Source of the DNA: Spirosoma sp. SC4-14
Lineage (GTDB): Bacteria > Bacteroidota > Bacteroidia > Cytophagales > Spirosomataceae
Direction of reading: 5' to 3'
NCBI RefSeq assembly: GCF_037201965.1
Contig: NZ_CP147518.1
Location: 5,201,001 to 5,265,000 of the forward strand
Length of the DNA: 64,000 nucleotides
Positions 32,720 to 42,468 of this stretch are shown piece by piece. The notes beneath the pieces are model-generated. The model saw nothing but the letters and a program-made list of their open reading frames with translations, made no database searches and was not told the DNA's origin. Made by a program: the position numbers and the translations under genes. The first letter of the stretch is position 1. Each line of letters opens with the position of its first letter.

Positions 32720-32759
32720 AAAACGGTGATGGTGCTTATTTACGTACCATCACCGTTTT
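32720..32759. terminator. Bidirectional intrinsic terminator
   Basis: AAAACGGTGATGGT (32720-32733) and ACCATCACCGTTTT (32746-32759) form a perfect 14-base stem with a 12-base loop between the convergent DUF1080 and outer-membrane protein genes. Confidence 0.9.
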
Positions 32760-32811
32760 GGTCTTTTCAGACTTGTGCGGTACCACCCTCTATACGTAGT
32801 TAGCGCCCTTA

Positions 32812-33396
32812 TTAAAAGTAATAATTAAGCCCTACACTAAACTGCCACCTATTAAAATTATCGGGTGGGGTAAGACCAGTGTAAGTAACAATGGTACTAC
32901 TCGACCAGCTACGCCCAGCCATCGCTTCAACAGCCCATCGCTTCCCCACTCGGTACTGGGCTCCTAGCCCTACTTCTGTTTGCCAGATTCGGGCGACTGT
33001 TGTAGGCGCATCGGACTTCATCCGAAGGGTACTTTGTCCGTAAGTAGACCCTAACTGAGCAAATACCGCTATCCGTTTCCCACGAAGAAAATAGTAGCGC
33101 GTTGATAGACCTCCTCCCAGCAACCTATAGTCGGGCTTATTAACCGTTTGCGGATAGATGTTGCTCACAACATAACGACCTTCGGCAGCAATGGACCAGC
33201 CGTTAGCGATGAAATACTGAACACGGGGAGACAGATAGTTGGTCGTGGGATAAGTTCCCCGGTGGCCTTGCCCAACACTGACTCCTATGTTGACATGGCC
33301 TCTTCCTAATAAATCCTGCTGCTTATCATCAATCAGCGTTTGCGTTTTTCCTGCCAGAGGTAATACTAACCCCACTACGAATAGATACTTTTTCAT
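32812..33396 (-). CDS. Outer-membrane beta-barrel protein
   Basis: 194 residues. A signal peptide (MKKYLFVVGLVLPLAGKTQT) is followed by alternating amphipathic strands such as GWSIAAEGRYVVSN, RIAVFAQLGSTYGQ and KRWAVEAMAGRSW, and a final strand WQFSVGLNYYF ending in the aromatic residue typical of outer-membrane proteins. Eight strands can be drawn, as in OmpA/OprF-like small barrels. No ligand or enzyme motif. About 140 bases separate it from the polysaccharide locus; I see nothing else in that gap. Confidence 0.8.
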   Translation of the reverse strand: MKKYLFVVGLVLPLAGKTQTLIDDKQQDLLGRGHVNIGVSVGQGHRGTYPTTNYLSPRVQYFIANGWSIAAEGRYVVSNIYPQTVNKPDYRLLGGGLSTRYYFLRGKRIAVFAQLGSTYGQSTLRMKSDAPTTVARIWQTEVGLGAQYRVGKRWAVEAMAGRSWSSSTIVTYTGLTPPDNFNRWQFSVGLNYYF

Positions 33397-33535
33397 CTCA
33401 GCTATAGTTTGTTCATTATAGAGAGATTGTAAAAGCGCATAGCGTTGTAGAGCATCGGAGGGGTTTAAGTCTTTTTAACACCTGCCTTGTAGCAAGCCCG
33501 ACAAAGCACCTCCTTTTTGCGGTTTTGCCATCTCG

Positions 33536-34357
33536 TTAGTTTACCCGAACAGGATCATGAACTTTCGGTCTGGCGGCCGAACGGGCTTTCAGAAAATAAA
33601 TATCATAGTTGTATTTAACCTGTCGATAGAGATGCCTCACTAAAACCAGCAACTGATTTTTACTGATTGTTCGTTTTTTCTGCGTATAGGTGCTAGGTTC
33701 TTCCTGGGTGTTTCGCTGGGTAAACAATTGCTGATAATCGTTATAAAACAGCCCTCTGCCTTTATGCTGAATAAACGATATGCACATTCTATACTCGGTT
33801 TTGTCGGGTGCCAGTCCTTCTACATATCGTCCAAAACGCTCCGAAAATGAACTACGACGGAGATGTGGATGATCGCTATAGTAATACACTTTCGTATATC
33901 GGGTGGCCAACGGAGGAATAACCATCTCCGAATATAACTCATTATAAGGGCGTAGGTAAGGATACGGGATATAGGAATAGAAGCGAATAATATCGAATTC
34001 GGTACGCTCTCTGAACAGGGCTAAGGCATCGACAAAGGTATCGGGGAATAAGGCCGATGGCTCAAAATCCTCCTGCACATATAAGGTATATGGCGTATGA
34101 ACAGCATCCTGGCCTTTGTTGATGTTATTGCCCAGGCCTTTATTGACAGGTGTTGTAATAAGGCGAAAATCAAATTCAGGCTGAAGTTCTCTCAGATGCT
34201 GAAGGTGCGTTTCCTTACTACCATCATCCGATACGACAATATCCCCAAACGTGCAGGCCAGTGCCCGAAACGTTGAGAGCAGGTTTTGTAACGACTGACT
34301 TCGATTATAATGGGTTATCAGTAAGGTAACATCGGGGAAATAATACGATTGCGGCAT
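33536..34357 (-). CDS. Glycosyltransferase family 2
   Basis: 273 residues with an N-terminal GT-A fold: PDVTLLITHYNRSQSLQNLL, IVVSDDGSKETH (the first Asp pair) and YTLYVQEDFEPS in place of the usual DxD. It would add one sugar to the surface glycan from an NDP-sugar. It is the last gene of the minus-strand polysaccharide locus. VTTPVNKGLGNNINKG-like sequence is the acceptor-side loop seen in the family. Substrate unknown. The C-terminal basic tail may touch the membrane. Confidence 0.8.
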   Translation of the reverse strand: MPQSYYFPDVTLLITHYNRSQSLQNLLSTFRALACTFGDIVVSDDGSKETHLQHLRELQPEFDFRLITTPVNKGLGNNINKGQDAVHTPYTLYVQEDFEPSALFPDTFVDALALFRERTEFDIIRFYSYIPYPYLRPYNELYSEMVIPPLATRYTKVYYYSDHPHLRRSSFSERFGRYVEGLAPDKTEYRMCISFIQHKGRGLFYNDYQQLFTQRNTQEEPSTYTQKKRTISKNQLLVLVRHLYRQVKYNYDIYFLKARSAARPKVHDPVRVN

Positions 34358-34402
34358 AGTTTGCTTATGGTAGGGAGTTATCGGATTTGTCTTTTCATTC
34401 TT

Positions 34403-35902
34403 CTATCGAACCAGCACCACTCGCCCGCTGCGCGTTACGTGCCGTTCCTGATTCAGCGTATCGAGAACAGTATAGTCAATTGTCCAGGCATAAATTCCTT
34501 CCAGACAGGGCTGGTTTTTGTACGTTCCATTCCAGTATATGTCTGGCTGATGGCTCACAAAAATCAGGCTTCCCCAACGGTCATATACCCGAAACGCATA
34601 GCGCGAAAAATTACCGGGATGAAGTACAACAAGCTCATCATTAATCGAGTCGTTGTTTGGCGAAAAAGCATCCGGTACGAAAACATCTTCTAGACGGCAA
34701 TTCTGCGTAACAACCTCAATAGTGTCGCGATAGAGGCAACCGTTCAGATTCGTTTCGAGCCAGTAGCTTCCGGGTGTATCAATGCGCAACTGCTGAGTCG
34801 ACGTTTGATTCGACCAGACATAGGTAGTGCCAGCCGGGAGGTTTGCTGGCACCTGCACCGTTTGCGAAGCACCTTCGCAGAGCACTAAATCGTCGCCCAG
34901 CGTGAAGGGAGCATCAGGCCGACCATTGACGATCAACACATTCGACTCTGTAGAGCACTGCGACCGCCCAATGGCATCGGCATTAATGGGCTGCGCATTT
35001 CGGAGCCGATAATACGTTTTGCCCGCACGAACCGGGTTAATCGTATACGTCGCCTGTCCGCTACCGGGAGCAGTTGTCCAGTTTATAGTATCCAGGCTTT
35101 GCTGCCACAAATAAACCGGGTTAGGATATCCCGTAGCCGTACCAACCGTTAGTGGCAGTGACGTATTAGTGCAGACGGTTGTTTCTGATACGGGCGCTCC
35201 CACAAATTGAATGCTCAGGTCGGGATGTACGGGCCGAAAGCCAATATCGTCGATGGCCAAATCGTTACCACAGCCACCTAAACCTTTGTTGATCAGCTTA
35301 ACAACAATGTCATTTGTATTGGTTTGAATTACGAACTGCATAGTTAATTGAACCCAAACCGGGGCTGTCGTACGCGGTATGGCAGGTTGCACTACTTCTT
35401 TAATGAGTGTGCCATCGGTCTGCTCCACCCGCATGGCAATAATCGGATTACGCAGGTTGTAGCCATCGCAGGCCCCTGGCTCCAGCACTTTATTAATGTT
35501 CAGTACCCATAACGAAAACTCGTAGGTAACCCCAGGGCAAAGGCCGGATGCTTTCTGGCTATAGAACTCACTGGGCTGATACGATGCATTCACAACAAAC
35601 ATATTGCCCCGAACATCGTTCGGTGTGTGGTCTTCAGGAACATGATGCCAGGCATCGCCATGACAACTAGCCGCTATAGTATCCATCACGTTATATTCGC
35701 CGTCGTCGGGACAGGCAATTGGTTTATAGCTAAAGTTGGTTTGCCCTTGAGGTAGAGCTCCGCGTGTTCCAGCGCCAAAGGTTTCACAAATAATAGCCCC
35801 TGGACTACACTGTGCCCAGGCCGCATTCAGCGACATAAGCCATGCCAGACTCCACCAGCAAAATGCCCTTCCCGATAATAGTCCGACATGATTCACGACC
35901 AT
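34403..35902 (-). CDS. Secreted protein with gliding-motility-type C-terminal domain (T9SS type B signal)
   Basis: 499 residues. A signal peptide (about residues 1-30, ending AAWAQ) is followed by a carbohydrate-binding-like region (residues 35-220) and Ig-like strands. The C-terminal 90 residues, VFVPDAFSPNNDSINDELVV to VDYRGR-type end with YDRWGSLIF and W-NG-Y---PC-EG-YAWTI, match the gliding-motility-associated C-terminal domain, the sorting signal for the type IX secretion system. So it is probably exported and attached to the cell surface or secreted. Placed inside the polysaccharide locus, it may be a surface adhesin. Confidence 0.85.
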   Translation of the reverse strand: MVVNHVGLLSGRAFCWWSLAWLMSLNAAWAQCSPGAIICETFGAGTRGALPQGQTNFSYKPIACPDDGEYNVMDTIAASCHGDAWHHVPEDHTPNDVRGNMFVVNASYQPSEFYSQKASGLCPGVTYEFSLWVLNINKVLEPGACDGYNLRNPIIAMRVEQTDGTLIKEVVQPAIPRTTAPVWVQLTMQFVIQTNTNDIVVKLINKGLGGCGNDLAIDDIGFRPVHPDLSIQFVGAPVSETTVCTNTSLPLTVGTATGYPNPVYLWQQSLDTINWTTAPGSGQATYTINPVRAGKTYYRLRNAQPINADAIGRSQCSTESNVLIVNGRPDAPFTLGDDLVLCEGASQTVQVPANLPAGTTYVWSNQTSTQQLRIDTPGSYWLETNLNGCLYRDTIEVVTQNCRLEDVFVPDAFSPNNDSINDELVVLHPGNFSRYAFRVYDRWGSLIFVSHQPDIYWNGTYKNQPCLEGIYAWTIDYTVLDTLNQERHVTRSGRVVLVR

Positions 35903-35923
35903 ACGCTACCCAAAACAGTAGGC

Positions 35924-36784
35924 TTAGGGGTTTACCGATGTCTTCGTATCATGCGGTGGCTGGGCAACAAACATGCTGCTCAGCCTTCGTAATTCCAGCG
36001 CTATTTTTAAAAACAGTGTCCGCGAAAAGCTGCCATCTTTTTCGAGTGTTCGCGTACCGGTCCAGGCGCGGGCTCTGGATGCTTTCACCTGTTTAACTGT
36101 ACCGTATTTCATCAGGTCGAAACACATCCGACCATCTTCACCCCTGATTTTGTGCATCACATACCCAATTTTCAGGGCATGTTCGCGCAGATAGCCAATA
36201 CTGATGCCATAAGCGTTCAGGTGTGGCCGTTTCATGTGCCGCACTTCGGCAATGCCATCTTTTAAGGTCTCCAGTATTGTCAGTTTCCAGCGCGAAAAGC
36301 CGGGCGATGGAATAAACGAATACCGTCCATACACACACACTACACCGGGCTGGTGCAACACCGCCATCATTTCATTTACCCAATCGGGTGGATACAAACT
36401 ATCGGCATCGGCAGTTAGTATGTATTTACCTTTTGCTTCCTCAAGCCCTTTTTGCCGGGCAGGCCCCCATCCCTGAATGGGCTGAAACACAGATCGAATG
36501 TTCAGTTTGTCGAGGGTCTTCTGGGTCTGGTCGGTCGAATTGTTGTTGACAACCAGAATTTCAAAGGGTATATCGGTTTTTAGCTTAGCCAGCGATGCAA
36601 TGCTCCGAAGCACATTCACCTCCTCGTTCCAGGCTGGTATTACGATACTTACCTCGGGCTTAGACTGATCAAAAACACGCAGGTCACGATTAATGGTGTC
36701 AAATACTGATTGAGGAATTTCGTCGAACGATGCGTAGGGAAACGTAAACTGGTTTACCCAATCGGGCGCTTTAAAGAGGTTCAT
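35924..36784 (-). CDS. Glycosyltransferase family 2
   Basis: 286 residues. PEVSIVIPAWNEEVNVLRSI, ILVVNNNSTDQTQKTL and YILTADADSLYPPDWV (the DAD nucleotide-binding motif) are the standard GT-A blocks. A C-terminal half without clear membrane helices suggests a soluble, membrane-associated enzyme. It is in the middle of the polysaccharide locus, 25 bases after the acyltransferase gene. Donor unknown. Confidence 0.87.
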   Translation of the reverse strand: MNLFKAPDWVNQFTFPYASFDEIPQSVFDTINRDLRVFDQSKPEVSIVIPAWNEEVNVLRSIASLAKLKTDIPFEILVVNNNSTDQTQKTLDKLNIRSVFQPIQGWGPARQKGLEEAKGKYILTADADSLYPPDWVNEMMAVLHQPGVVCVYGRYSFIPSPGFSRWKLTILETLKDGIAEVRHMKRPHLNAYGISIGYLREHALKIGYVMHKIRGEDGRMCFDLMKYGTVKQVKASRARAWTGTRTLEKDGSFSRTLFLKIALELRRLSSMFVAQPPHDTKTSVNP

Positions 36785-36809
36785 AGAGGAATTTCGTTTA
36801 GAGATCGTA

Positions 36810-37889
36810 TCAGGCAGTTGCCATATGGGTCGCTACTTTCTGAGGTTTGGCCGACGATGGTGACTGCAGTATCAATTCGATATATCGGTAGGTAAAGACA
36901 GACATCAGATGCGTACCCAGGAGGCAGCCACACACATAGGCTAGTTCGCCCAGCGACGAGTGCGGTACCTTAATAATCTTAAACAGCAACAGGTCCAGTA
37001 CCGATAATACCAGCGTATGGTTGAGGTAATAGGAATACGAAAGTTTGCCCAGAAACTCAAGTCGATTGCTGGCCAGCACTTTCGAAAAAGCACCAGCTTC
37101 GCGCGAGAAAACAATAATGACCAACGCAAACAGAAAGGGCATTAGCCAGCTCTCCGAATGCGTAAATTGACTAACAAAATAGATTGTTAAACCGAACAGC
37201 AGAATCTCGATTCCAGTACTCTGCCAATACGTATAGGCAAAAGATAGTTGCTGGCTCAGCCGGTAAGCGAGCATCCCGATCAGAAAACTATACAAACACC
37301 GCACAATACCATAGTCGTATGTATAGATGATATTGCCCTGATGACTGATAATGAACCAGGCCAGCAGGCTAAAGCATATACTACAGATAACGAGCAGGTT
37401 CTTTCGGAATAACACCAGACAGATAGCCCAGATAATATAAGTATAAAACTCAACGCTAATGCTCCAGCTAGGTCCGTTCCAGGTTACTGTATCGAACAAA
37501 TCCAGCGCCTGAGTTAGCGTTAGGTTGCTGATAAACGCCAGCAAGGTTCGGTCGGGGCCAAAAATGGTATTCGATAAGTGAACAACATACCGATCAATGC
37601 CATACCGAAAGGTTTCGAAGAACAATAGCAGAAAAAGCGTGAACAGATGCAGCGGATATAATCGTTTGAATCGGCGAACAACAAACGGCTTTATGCTCGA
37701 CAGGTTGTTGATTTTAGCATAGTTACTGTGTGTCATCACGAATCCTGATAACACAAAAAAGAAATCAACGAAAATATCGCTTTTGGCAACAAACGAACTT
37801 CCCGACAATAGGTCGAGATGCTGTAGATGAAACAAAATTACCATCACAGCCGCCATTCCCCGAAATGAATCAACCGCACGAAATCTCAT
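36810..37889 (-). CDS. Acyltransferase family 3 membrane protein
   Basis: 359 residues with about ten membrane helices. RFRAVDSFRGMAAVMVILFH holds the R-x10-H active-site block, followed by IFVDFFFVLSGFVMTH. It would acetylate or acylate the growing or finished polysaccharide. Its start overlaps the stop of the preceding glycosyltransferase gene by four bases (ATGA), so the two are translationally coupled. Confidence 0.88.
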   Translation of the reverse strand: MRFRAVDSFRGMAAVMVILFHLQHLDLLSGSSFVAKSDIFVDFFFVLSGFVMTHSNYAKINNLSSIKPFVVRRFKRLYPLHLFTLFLLLFFETFRYGIDRYVVHLSNTIFGPDRTLLAFISNLTLTQALDLFDTVTWNGPSWSISVEFYTYIIWAICLVLFRKNLLVICSICFSLLAWFIISHQGNIIYTYDYGIVRCLYSFLIGMLAYRLSQQLSFAYTYWQSTGIEILLFGLTIYFVSQFTHSESWLMPFLFALVIIVFSREAGAFSKVLASNRLEFLGKLSYSYYLNHTLVLSVLDLLLFKIIKVPHSSLGELAYVCGCLLGTHLMSVFTYRYIELILQSPSSAKPQKVATHMATA

Positions 37890-39013
37890 ACCACAAGCTG
37901 TTTATGATCAACAGGATTTGCCACCGATCTATACACATCCAGTGTTTGGTCGATGGATTTTTGAAGGGGAAAATCGGCCAGCCGTCGGGTACCCCGCTCA
38001 ACAAGCCGGGCTTTCAGAGCCGAATCGGTGAGCAGCGTTTCCAGGTTGTAAATCAGATCGTCGATTGAAGTGGGATTGAAGTATACAGCCGCATCGGTAG
38101 CAACCTCCCGAAAACACTCCGTATCGCTCAACAAAATAGGGCAACCGGCTTTGAAGGCTTCCAGAATTGGCAGGCCAAAGCCTTCGTAGAGCGAGGGATA
38201 AACAAACAACTGCGCATTCTGATACAGAAAGTTCAGTTGCTCGTCGGTGGCATTGATATGCCGAACCCGCTCCGTCAACTGTAGCCGGTGCAGAAACTCC
38301 CGGTCGGCCACTTCCAGTTTGCCTCCACCCGTCAAGATCACATGCAGGTCCGGAAACCGATTCATAACCTCACGCATGGCATTCATAAACAGGTAGAAAT
38401 TTTTGTATCCGCTCCGGTCGCCCACAAACAGAACATACTGCTCTGGCAGATTAGGTACAGACTGAAGCCTTAAGGGGGTTTCAATATCGATCCCATGATA
38501 AATGACTGACACCTTAGCCGGATCGACATCAAAAAAACCAAGCAGGTCGTTTCGGGTCGTATTCGAAATGGCAATGATCGCATCGGCCCGTTCAACATTA
38601 AGCCGTTTCTGTTGCGTGAGGGGGTCCTGCGCCCAGAAATACTCGGGCAACCGCTCATAGGTCATATCGTGAATCGTAACGACCAGAGGCTTTTTCAGCG
38701 ACTTAATAAAATAGGGGTCGTAGTAGGTAGGATGGAATAGATCGAAATCATTTTTTTCCAGTAAGCGCTTGCAGTATAGCTGATTCAGCCGATAATCATA
38801 CCGTTCGTTCCGATTTAGCACCCGGTCGCTTAGCTTCCCTTTTATGGGTAAAGGCTCGTTTTTGATGTAATGATTTTTGCTATGCATTACTCCCAACTGA
38901 TATGTAAAATCAGACGAGTGCTTTATTCCCTGAATAATATTGGCGAAGTAGCGGCTGATGCCGCCATACTTCTGGGTGCTGAATTTCTGATGATCGATAA
39001 ATAATTTAGTCAT
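37886..39013 (-). CDS. Glycosyltransferase family 4
   Basis: 375 residues from the ATG at 39013 (MTKLFIDHQKFSTQKYGGIS); the frame extends three codons further. GGISRYFANI, DLFHPTYYDP, YVLFVGDRSGYKNF and YPSLYEGFGLPILEAFKAGC show the GT-B/GT4 architecture, with YEGFGLPILEAF as the donor-site E-x7-E motif. It transfers a sugar to the polysaccharide repeat unit on the inner membrane face. It is coupled by a four-base overlap to the acyltransferase. Confidence 0.9.
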   Translation of the reverse strand: MTKLFIDHQKFSTQKYGGISRYFANIIQGIKHSSDFTYQLGVMHSKNHYIKNEPLPIKGKLSDRVLNRNERYDYRLNQLYCKRLLEKNDFDLFHPTYYDPYFIKSLKKPLVVTIHDMTYERLPEYFWAQDPLTQQKRLNVERADAIIAISNTTRNDLLGFFDVDPAKVSVIYHGIDIETPLRLQSVPNLPEQYVLFVGDRSGYKNFYLFMNAMREVMNRFPDLHVILTGGGKLEVADREFLHRLQLTERVRHINATDEQLNFLYQNAQLFVYPSLYEGFGLPILEAFKAGCPILLSDTECFREVATDAAVYFNPTSIDDLIYNLETLLTDSALKARLVERGTRRLADFPLQKSIDQTLDVYRSVANPVDHKQLVV

Positions 39014-39048
39014 GGCAAGCAACGGTTGATTCAGTGAGTCGGTCTAAG

Positions 39049-39921
39049 TCAGATAGCCAGCCAGGTAGGTGGCAGTAAATCTTTTGTATTCCAGGTTGGT
39101 TGATTTTTATACCATTGTTTCGGCGTAATCACGAGCTTGTCGGCCTTCGGATTGAGCCAGGCTCCCCACCAGCTGAACGAACTGTTGGCAATGATATGAT
39201 GATGGCATTGGCTCATGAGCACCAGATCGGCAACATCGCTGTTGAGGCCGGTATTTTCGACATAAACGGCGGAGTCGGGTAGCGGCAAATGCTGCCGAAC
39301 CCATTCTTTATCGTCGCTGAAAACGTAGAGCAACGGATTAGTAACAGCAGCCGCTAACTGCCTAAGGGCTTCGGTGTAATAGTCGATTCCAACAAAACCA
39401 AACGTCTTGCTAAACTCCGGATGATTCACGTAATCGCCCCGCCGAATATGAATCGACACGGGCGTCGGGGTTGTCCGAATCAATTCTTCATACCGCTTAA
39501 ACTCCGCACTGGGTGTCTTCGTTAGGGTCAGTTCCCGGCGGATGGTATCGGCACTCTCCTTGAAATAGCGCTCCGACTGCCAGAATCCGTCGAGCGTGAT
39601 ACAACTGGCATGAGCCTGCACCACGTTTTCGTTGAAGTGAAAGTGTTTTTCTTTCAGAAACAGACAAAGCGGGGGTAAACTACGGTTGGGTAACAGTTTG
39701 GTAGCTTTAGAGAGGTACTGAAAGAGCGAATCCTGCAATTCACGGTAGGGTATCGAAAACTGATCGAGCTTAAAACTTCTTGGGGTATCGGTTTCGTACT
39801 GATATCGGTAATAGCTCAGGTCGAGATACAAACCAGTATTGTTTTTCAGGGCAAGCTGCCGGGCAGTTGCATACTGAAAAAGCTGGTTTCCCAAACCACT
39901 AGTTATTCTACTAATAATCAT
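39049..39921 (-). CDS. Alpha-1,2-fucosyltransferase (GT11)
   Basis: 290 residues from the ATG at 39921 (MIISRITSGLGNQLFQYATA); an upstream ATG eight codons earlier gives residues unlike the family. LGNQLFQYA near the start and VSIHIRRGDYV (HxRRGDY, GDP-fucose binding) are the GT11 hallmarks, as is IANSSFSWWGAWLNP near the C-terminus. It adds fucose in alpha-1,2 linkage, so the polysaccharide should contain fucose. No GDP-fucose synthesis genes (gmd, fcl) are in the window, so the donor must come from elsewhere. Confidence 0.93.
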   Translation of the reverse strand: MIISRITSGLGNQLFQYATARQLALKNNTGLYLDLSYYRYQYETDTPRSFKLDQFSIPYRELQDSLFQYLSKATKLLPNRSLPPLCLFLKEKHFHFNENVVQAHASCITLDGFWQSERYFKESADTIRRELTLTKTPSAEFKRYEELIRTTPTPVSIHIRRGDYVNHPEFSKTFGFVGIDYYTEALRQLAAAVTNPLLYVFSDDKEWVRQHLPLPDSAVYVENTGLNSDVADLVLMSQCHHHIIANSSFSWWGAWLNPKADKLVITPKQWYKNQPTWNTKDLLPPTWLAI

Positions 39922-40063
39922 AACACTATCACCATTCAGTTTCAACCAATTACTTATTCAAAATTATTGGTTAATATAACAAACGTTTTACCAAAAAAAT
40001 TAACCTAAAGTCGTTATCTACACCCCCTATCAGGGACATATACGTATTTATTATTACCAAAAA

Positions 40064-41035
40064 CTAAAAATGATCTCCTAAAAAGGGTAATATGTCTTCG
40101 CGTGTGCGGGCATGAAGAATTTTGGCTCCCGATAATCGGGGGAAAAGATTTTCGTATTCGTTGAAATGATGTTCCATCCCCCAGTTTGGGTTCGACAGGA
40201 TGATATTTGTGCCACCGAAGCAACTGGCCAGAGCCGCCGTTCCGCCGTGCATCGATATAAAATGATCGCTGTTGGCGTAGACCATCAATTGCAGATGGTT
40301 GTAATTGTTGACGACCGATGGATGATACTGTTTATAGAGATCATCCATCAAAATCACCTCAGGATGCGTTTCACGGAGCCAGGCGTGTTCGTTCAGTTGC
40401 AGGGTTTCGCTATTATCCTGAACAATTTGAGTAGGTAGCGGCCGGTTATAAACAATCTGATAATTAGCCCCGCAGGCTTTTATTATTCGATCGAGAGTAG
40501 GGATATCCAGGTAATTAATGGGTGGCTGGTCCCACTCGATGTTGTATTTATTGGCAATGACCAGCAGCGGTTTATCATACACAAAAACATCGTTTCGATA
40601 GTGCGCTTTATACGGCACCTGCGCCCATTTCCGAAAGCTGTATGAATTGCTGTGTGTCATATTGGGCACATCGTAATGCGCGTATGACTCGGTCCAGACC
40701 CGCTTTTCGAAGCGCTCTTCGTGATTGGCACTGAAGAAGTAAAACTCGCGGGTATTTTGGGCGCCAATTGTTTTCTGTAAGGTTCCGTTCAGGTAGTGCC
40801 AATAGGCAAATGGAATTACATACCGTAGTTCCTGATCAAATTCGCCATGATAGCTAATGACTTTATACGGCTTTTTCAGCACATAATCCTGCATCAGGTA
40901 ACGTCCCTGAACCAGCTTACAGTAGTAGTTATCGCGCACAAAATAGGGCAGATCCTTCCGAAGTCCAGGATACTGTAGCCGGGCTACCACATACAGCGAT
41001 TTAAGGATCAGTTGTTGCATACACATAAACATCAA
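40064..41035 (-). CDS. Probable glycosyltransferase of unassigned family
   Basis: 323 residues. HSNSYSFRKWAQVPYKAHY and DNSETLQLNEHAW are not in any family I can name; the C-terminal region DHFISMHGGTAALASCFGGT is like the nucleotide-sugar pocket of GT-B enzymes, and ANSDHFIS fits a GT-B donor half. The N-terminal 40 residues contain a weakly hydrophobic stretch. Its start overlaps the flippase stop by four bases (ATGA), so it is co-translated with it. About 140 bases separate it from the fucosyltransferase start; that gap has no recognisable feature. Confidence 0.55.
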   Translation of the reverse strand: MMFMCMQQLILKSLYVVARLQYPGLRKDLPYFVRDNYYCKLVQGRYLMQDYVLKKPYKVISYHGEFDQELRYVIPFAYWHYLNGTLQKTIGAQNTREFYFFSANHEERFEKRVWTESYAHYDVPNMTHSNSYSFRKWAQVPYKAHYRNDVFVYDKPLLVIANKYNIEWDQPPINYLDIPTLDRIIKACGANYQIVYNRPLPTQIVQDNSETLQLNEHAWLRETHPEVILMDDLYKQYHPSVVNNYNHLQLMVYANSDHFISMHGGTAALASCFGGTNIILSNPNWGMEHHFNEYENLFPRLSGAKILHARTREDILPFLGDHF

Positions 41036-42468
41036 ACTGCTTTACCAAACGTTTTCAATTCAGCCAGTGGCAACTTGAAGCGTAACGTCAGGCCAATGTA
41101 AATCAAGGCCCCGATCGCAATCTCTACCGACGTATTAATCACATTAATTGAATCGGCATACGATTTATAGAGCGTAATAGCCCCCACCATTGCCAGGCAG
41201 AACAGAAAAGGTTTTGTGAAATTCTGGAAGAACTCGCCCAAAAACGCCCCTATCAATGTGTGAACAATCCGGAAATTAAGAATCAGGTTTATGAACGTAG
41301 CCGTCAGAAACGCCATGGCAATGCCAACAACGCCCCATTCGTGGCCAAACCAGTAAACAAGTGGAATTTTAACGGCCAGGGTAGCTACATTTAACAAGAA
41401 CAGCAGCTTTGGCTTTCCTTTCGAAAAAGCCAGCGTAAACAGCGGGTTGCTTAGGGCAGAAAACATACTGACGAAAACAAAAATCCGGATCAGCAAAATG
41501 GTTGGTTCCCAGCCGGGGCCATAAAATAAAGGCACTACGCTATCGGCTGTCACGAACAAACCAGCCAGCAGCGGCAGATTTACATAACTCATCAGATCCA
41601 GAATGGCCAGATACGACTTCCTGAGTTCGTTAGTATCGCCCTTGAACTTAGCCAGAATAGGATAAGCCACCTGCAAAATAATTGGGCTCAGCCGGGTAAT
41701 CGGAAACACTGCCAGTTGCGAGGCCAGCGCATAGTAACCCAGTGGTTTTACACCGAGCAAACCGCCCACCAGAATGTTATCGTAGTTGGCCTGAATAAAA
41801 CCGACAATACCATCCCCTACGTTGTAGAGACCAAACCGCAGATGGTCTTTAATAAGGCTGAGGTCAAATTTCAGCATGGGCGTAAATAATTGGGCGCCAA
41901 AAACCATCTGCAATACCGACTTGGCCGTTTGCTGAGCAAGCTGACCAAAAATCAGCGACAGTTCGGCAAAACCGTTGTAGGCAAGCAACAGCGTAACACT
42001 GGTACCTACAATGGTACCCGTAATGTCGATGCTCGCTACGGCCTTGAAGCGAAGTTCTTTCTGAAGCAGAAACAGATAGATCTGCCCGACATACACGATG
42101 ATGAAATACAGCGACGATAGCTTGATCACATTTTCGAGCCGGGGCTCTTTATAATAAGCAGCAACCAGCGGCCATGAGAAAAAGACGACAATACCAATAA
42201 ATAAGCCTAATCCCAGATTGAGCAGATAAATCGTTGATAACACCTGGCGATCTTCTTCCTGTTTATAAATAATGGAATTTGAAAAGCCCAGATTGGCGAA
42301 AATAGAAAAGAAGGCAATCAGCAGTGTACTGACACTCACAATCCCAAATACCGATGGTTCCAGCAACCGGGCCAGAATGGCGACCTGCCCGAACTGAAAA
42401 ATCGTAGAAATGACCGTGGACGTACTCATCCATTTACCGCCACTAATTGCCTGTTGTTTATGACTCAT
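41032..42468 (-). CDS. Polysaccharide flippase (Wzx-like, MOP superfamily)
   Basis: 478 residues with about twelve to fourteen membrane helices. The start GGKWMSTSTVISTIFQFGQV and ILARLLEPSVFGIVSVSTLL are typical of Wzx/RfbX transporters, and NYDNILVGGLLGVKPLGYYA is a conserved family block. It would flip lipid-linked repeat units from cytoplasm to periplasm. It overlaps by four bases with both the preceding copolymerase gene and the following glycosyltransferase gene, showing one tightly packed operon. Confidence 0.9.
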   Translation of the reverse strand: MSHKQQAISGGKWMSTSTVISTIFQFGQVAILARLLEPSVFGIVSVSTLLIAFFSIFANLGFSNSIIYKQEEDRQVLSTIYLLNLGLGLFIGIVVFFSWPLVAAYYKEPRLENVIKLSSLYFIIVYVGQIYLFLLQKELRFKAVASIDITGTIVGTSVTLLLAYNGFAELSLIFGQLAQQTAKSVLQMVFGAQLFTPMLKFDLSLIKDHLRFGLYNVGDGIVGFIQANYDNILVGGLLGVKPLGYYALASQLAVFPITRLSPIILQVAYPILAKFKGDTNELRKSYLAILDLMSYVNLPLLAGLFVTADSVVPLFYGPGWEPTILLIRIFVFVSMFSALSNPLFTLAFSKGKPKLLFLLNVATLAVKIPLVYWFGHEWGVVGIAMAFLTATFINLILNFRIVHTLIGAFLGEFFQNFTKPFLFCLAMVGAITLYKSYADSINVINTSVEIAIGALIYIGLTLRFKLPLAELKTFGKAV

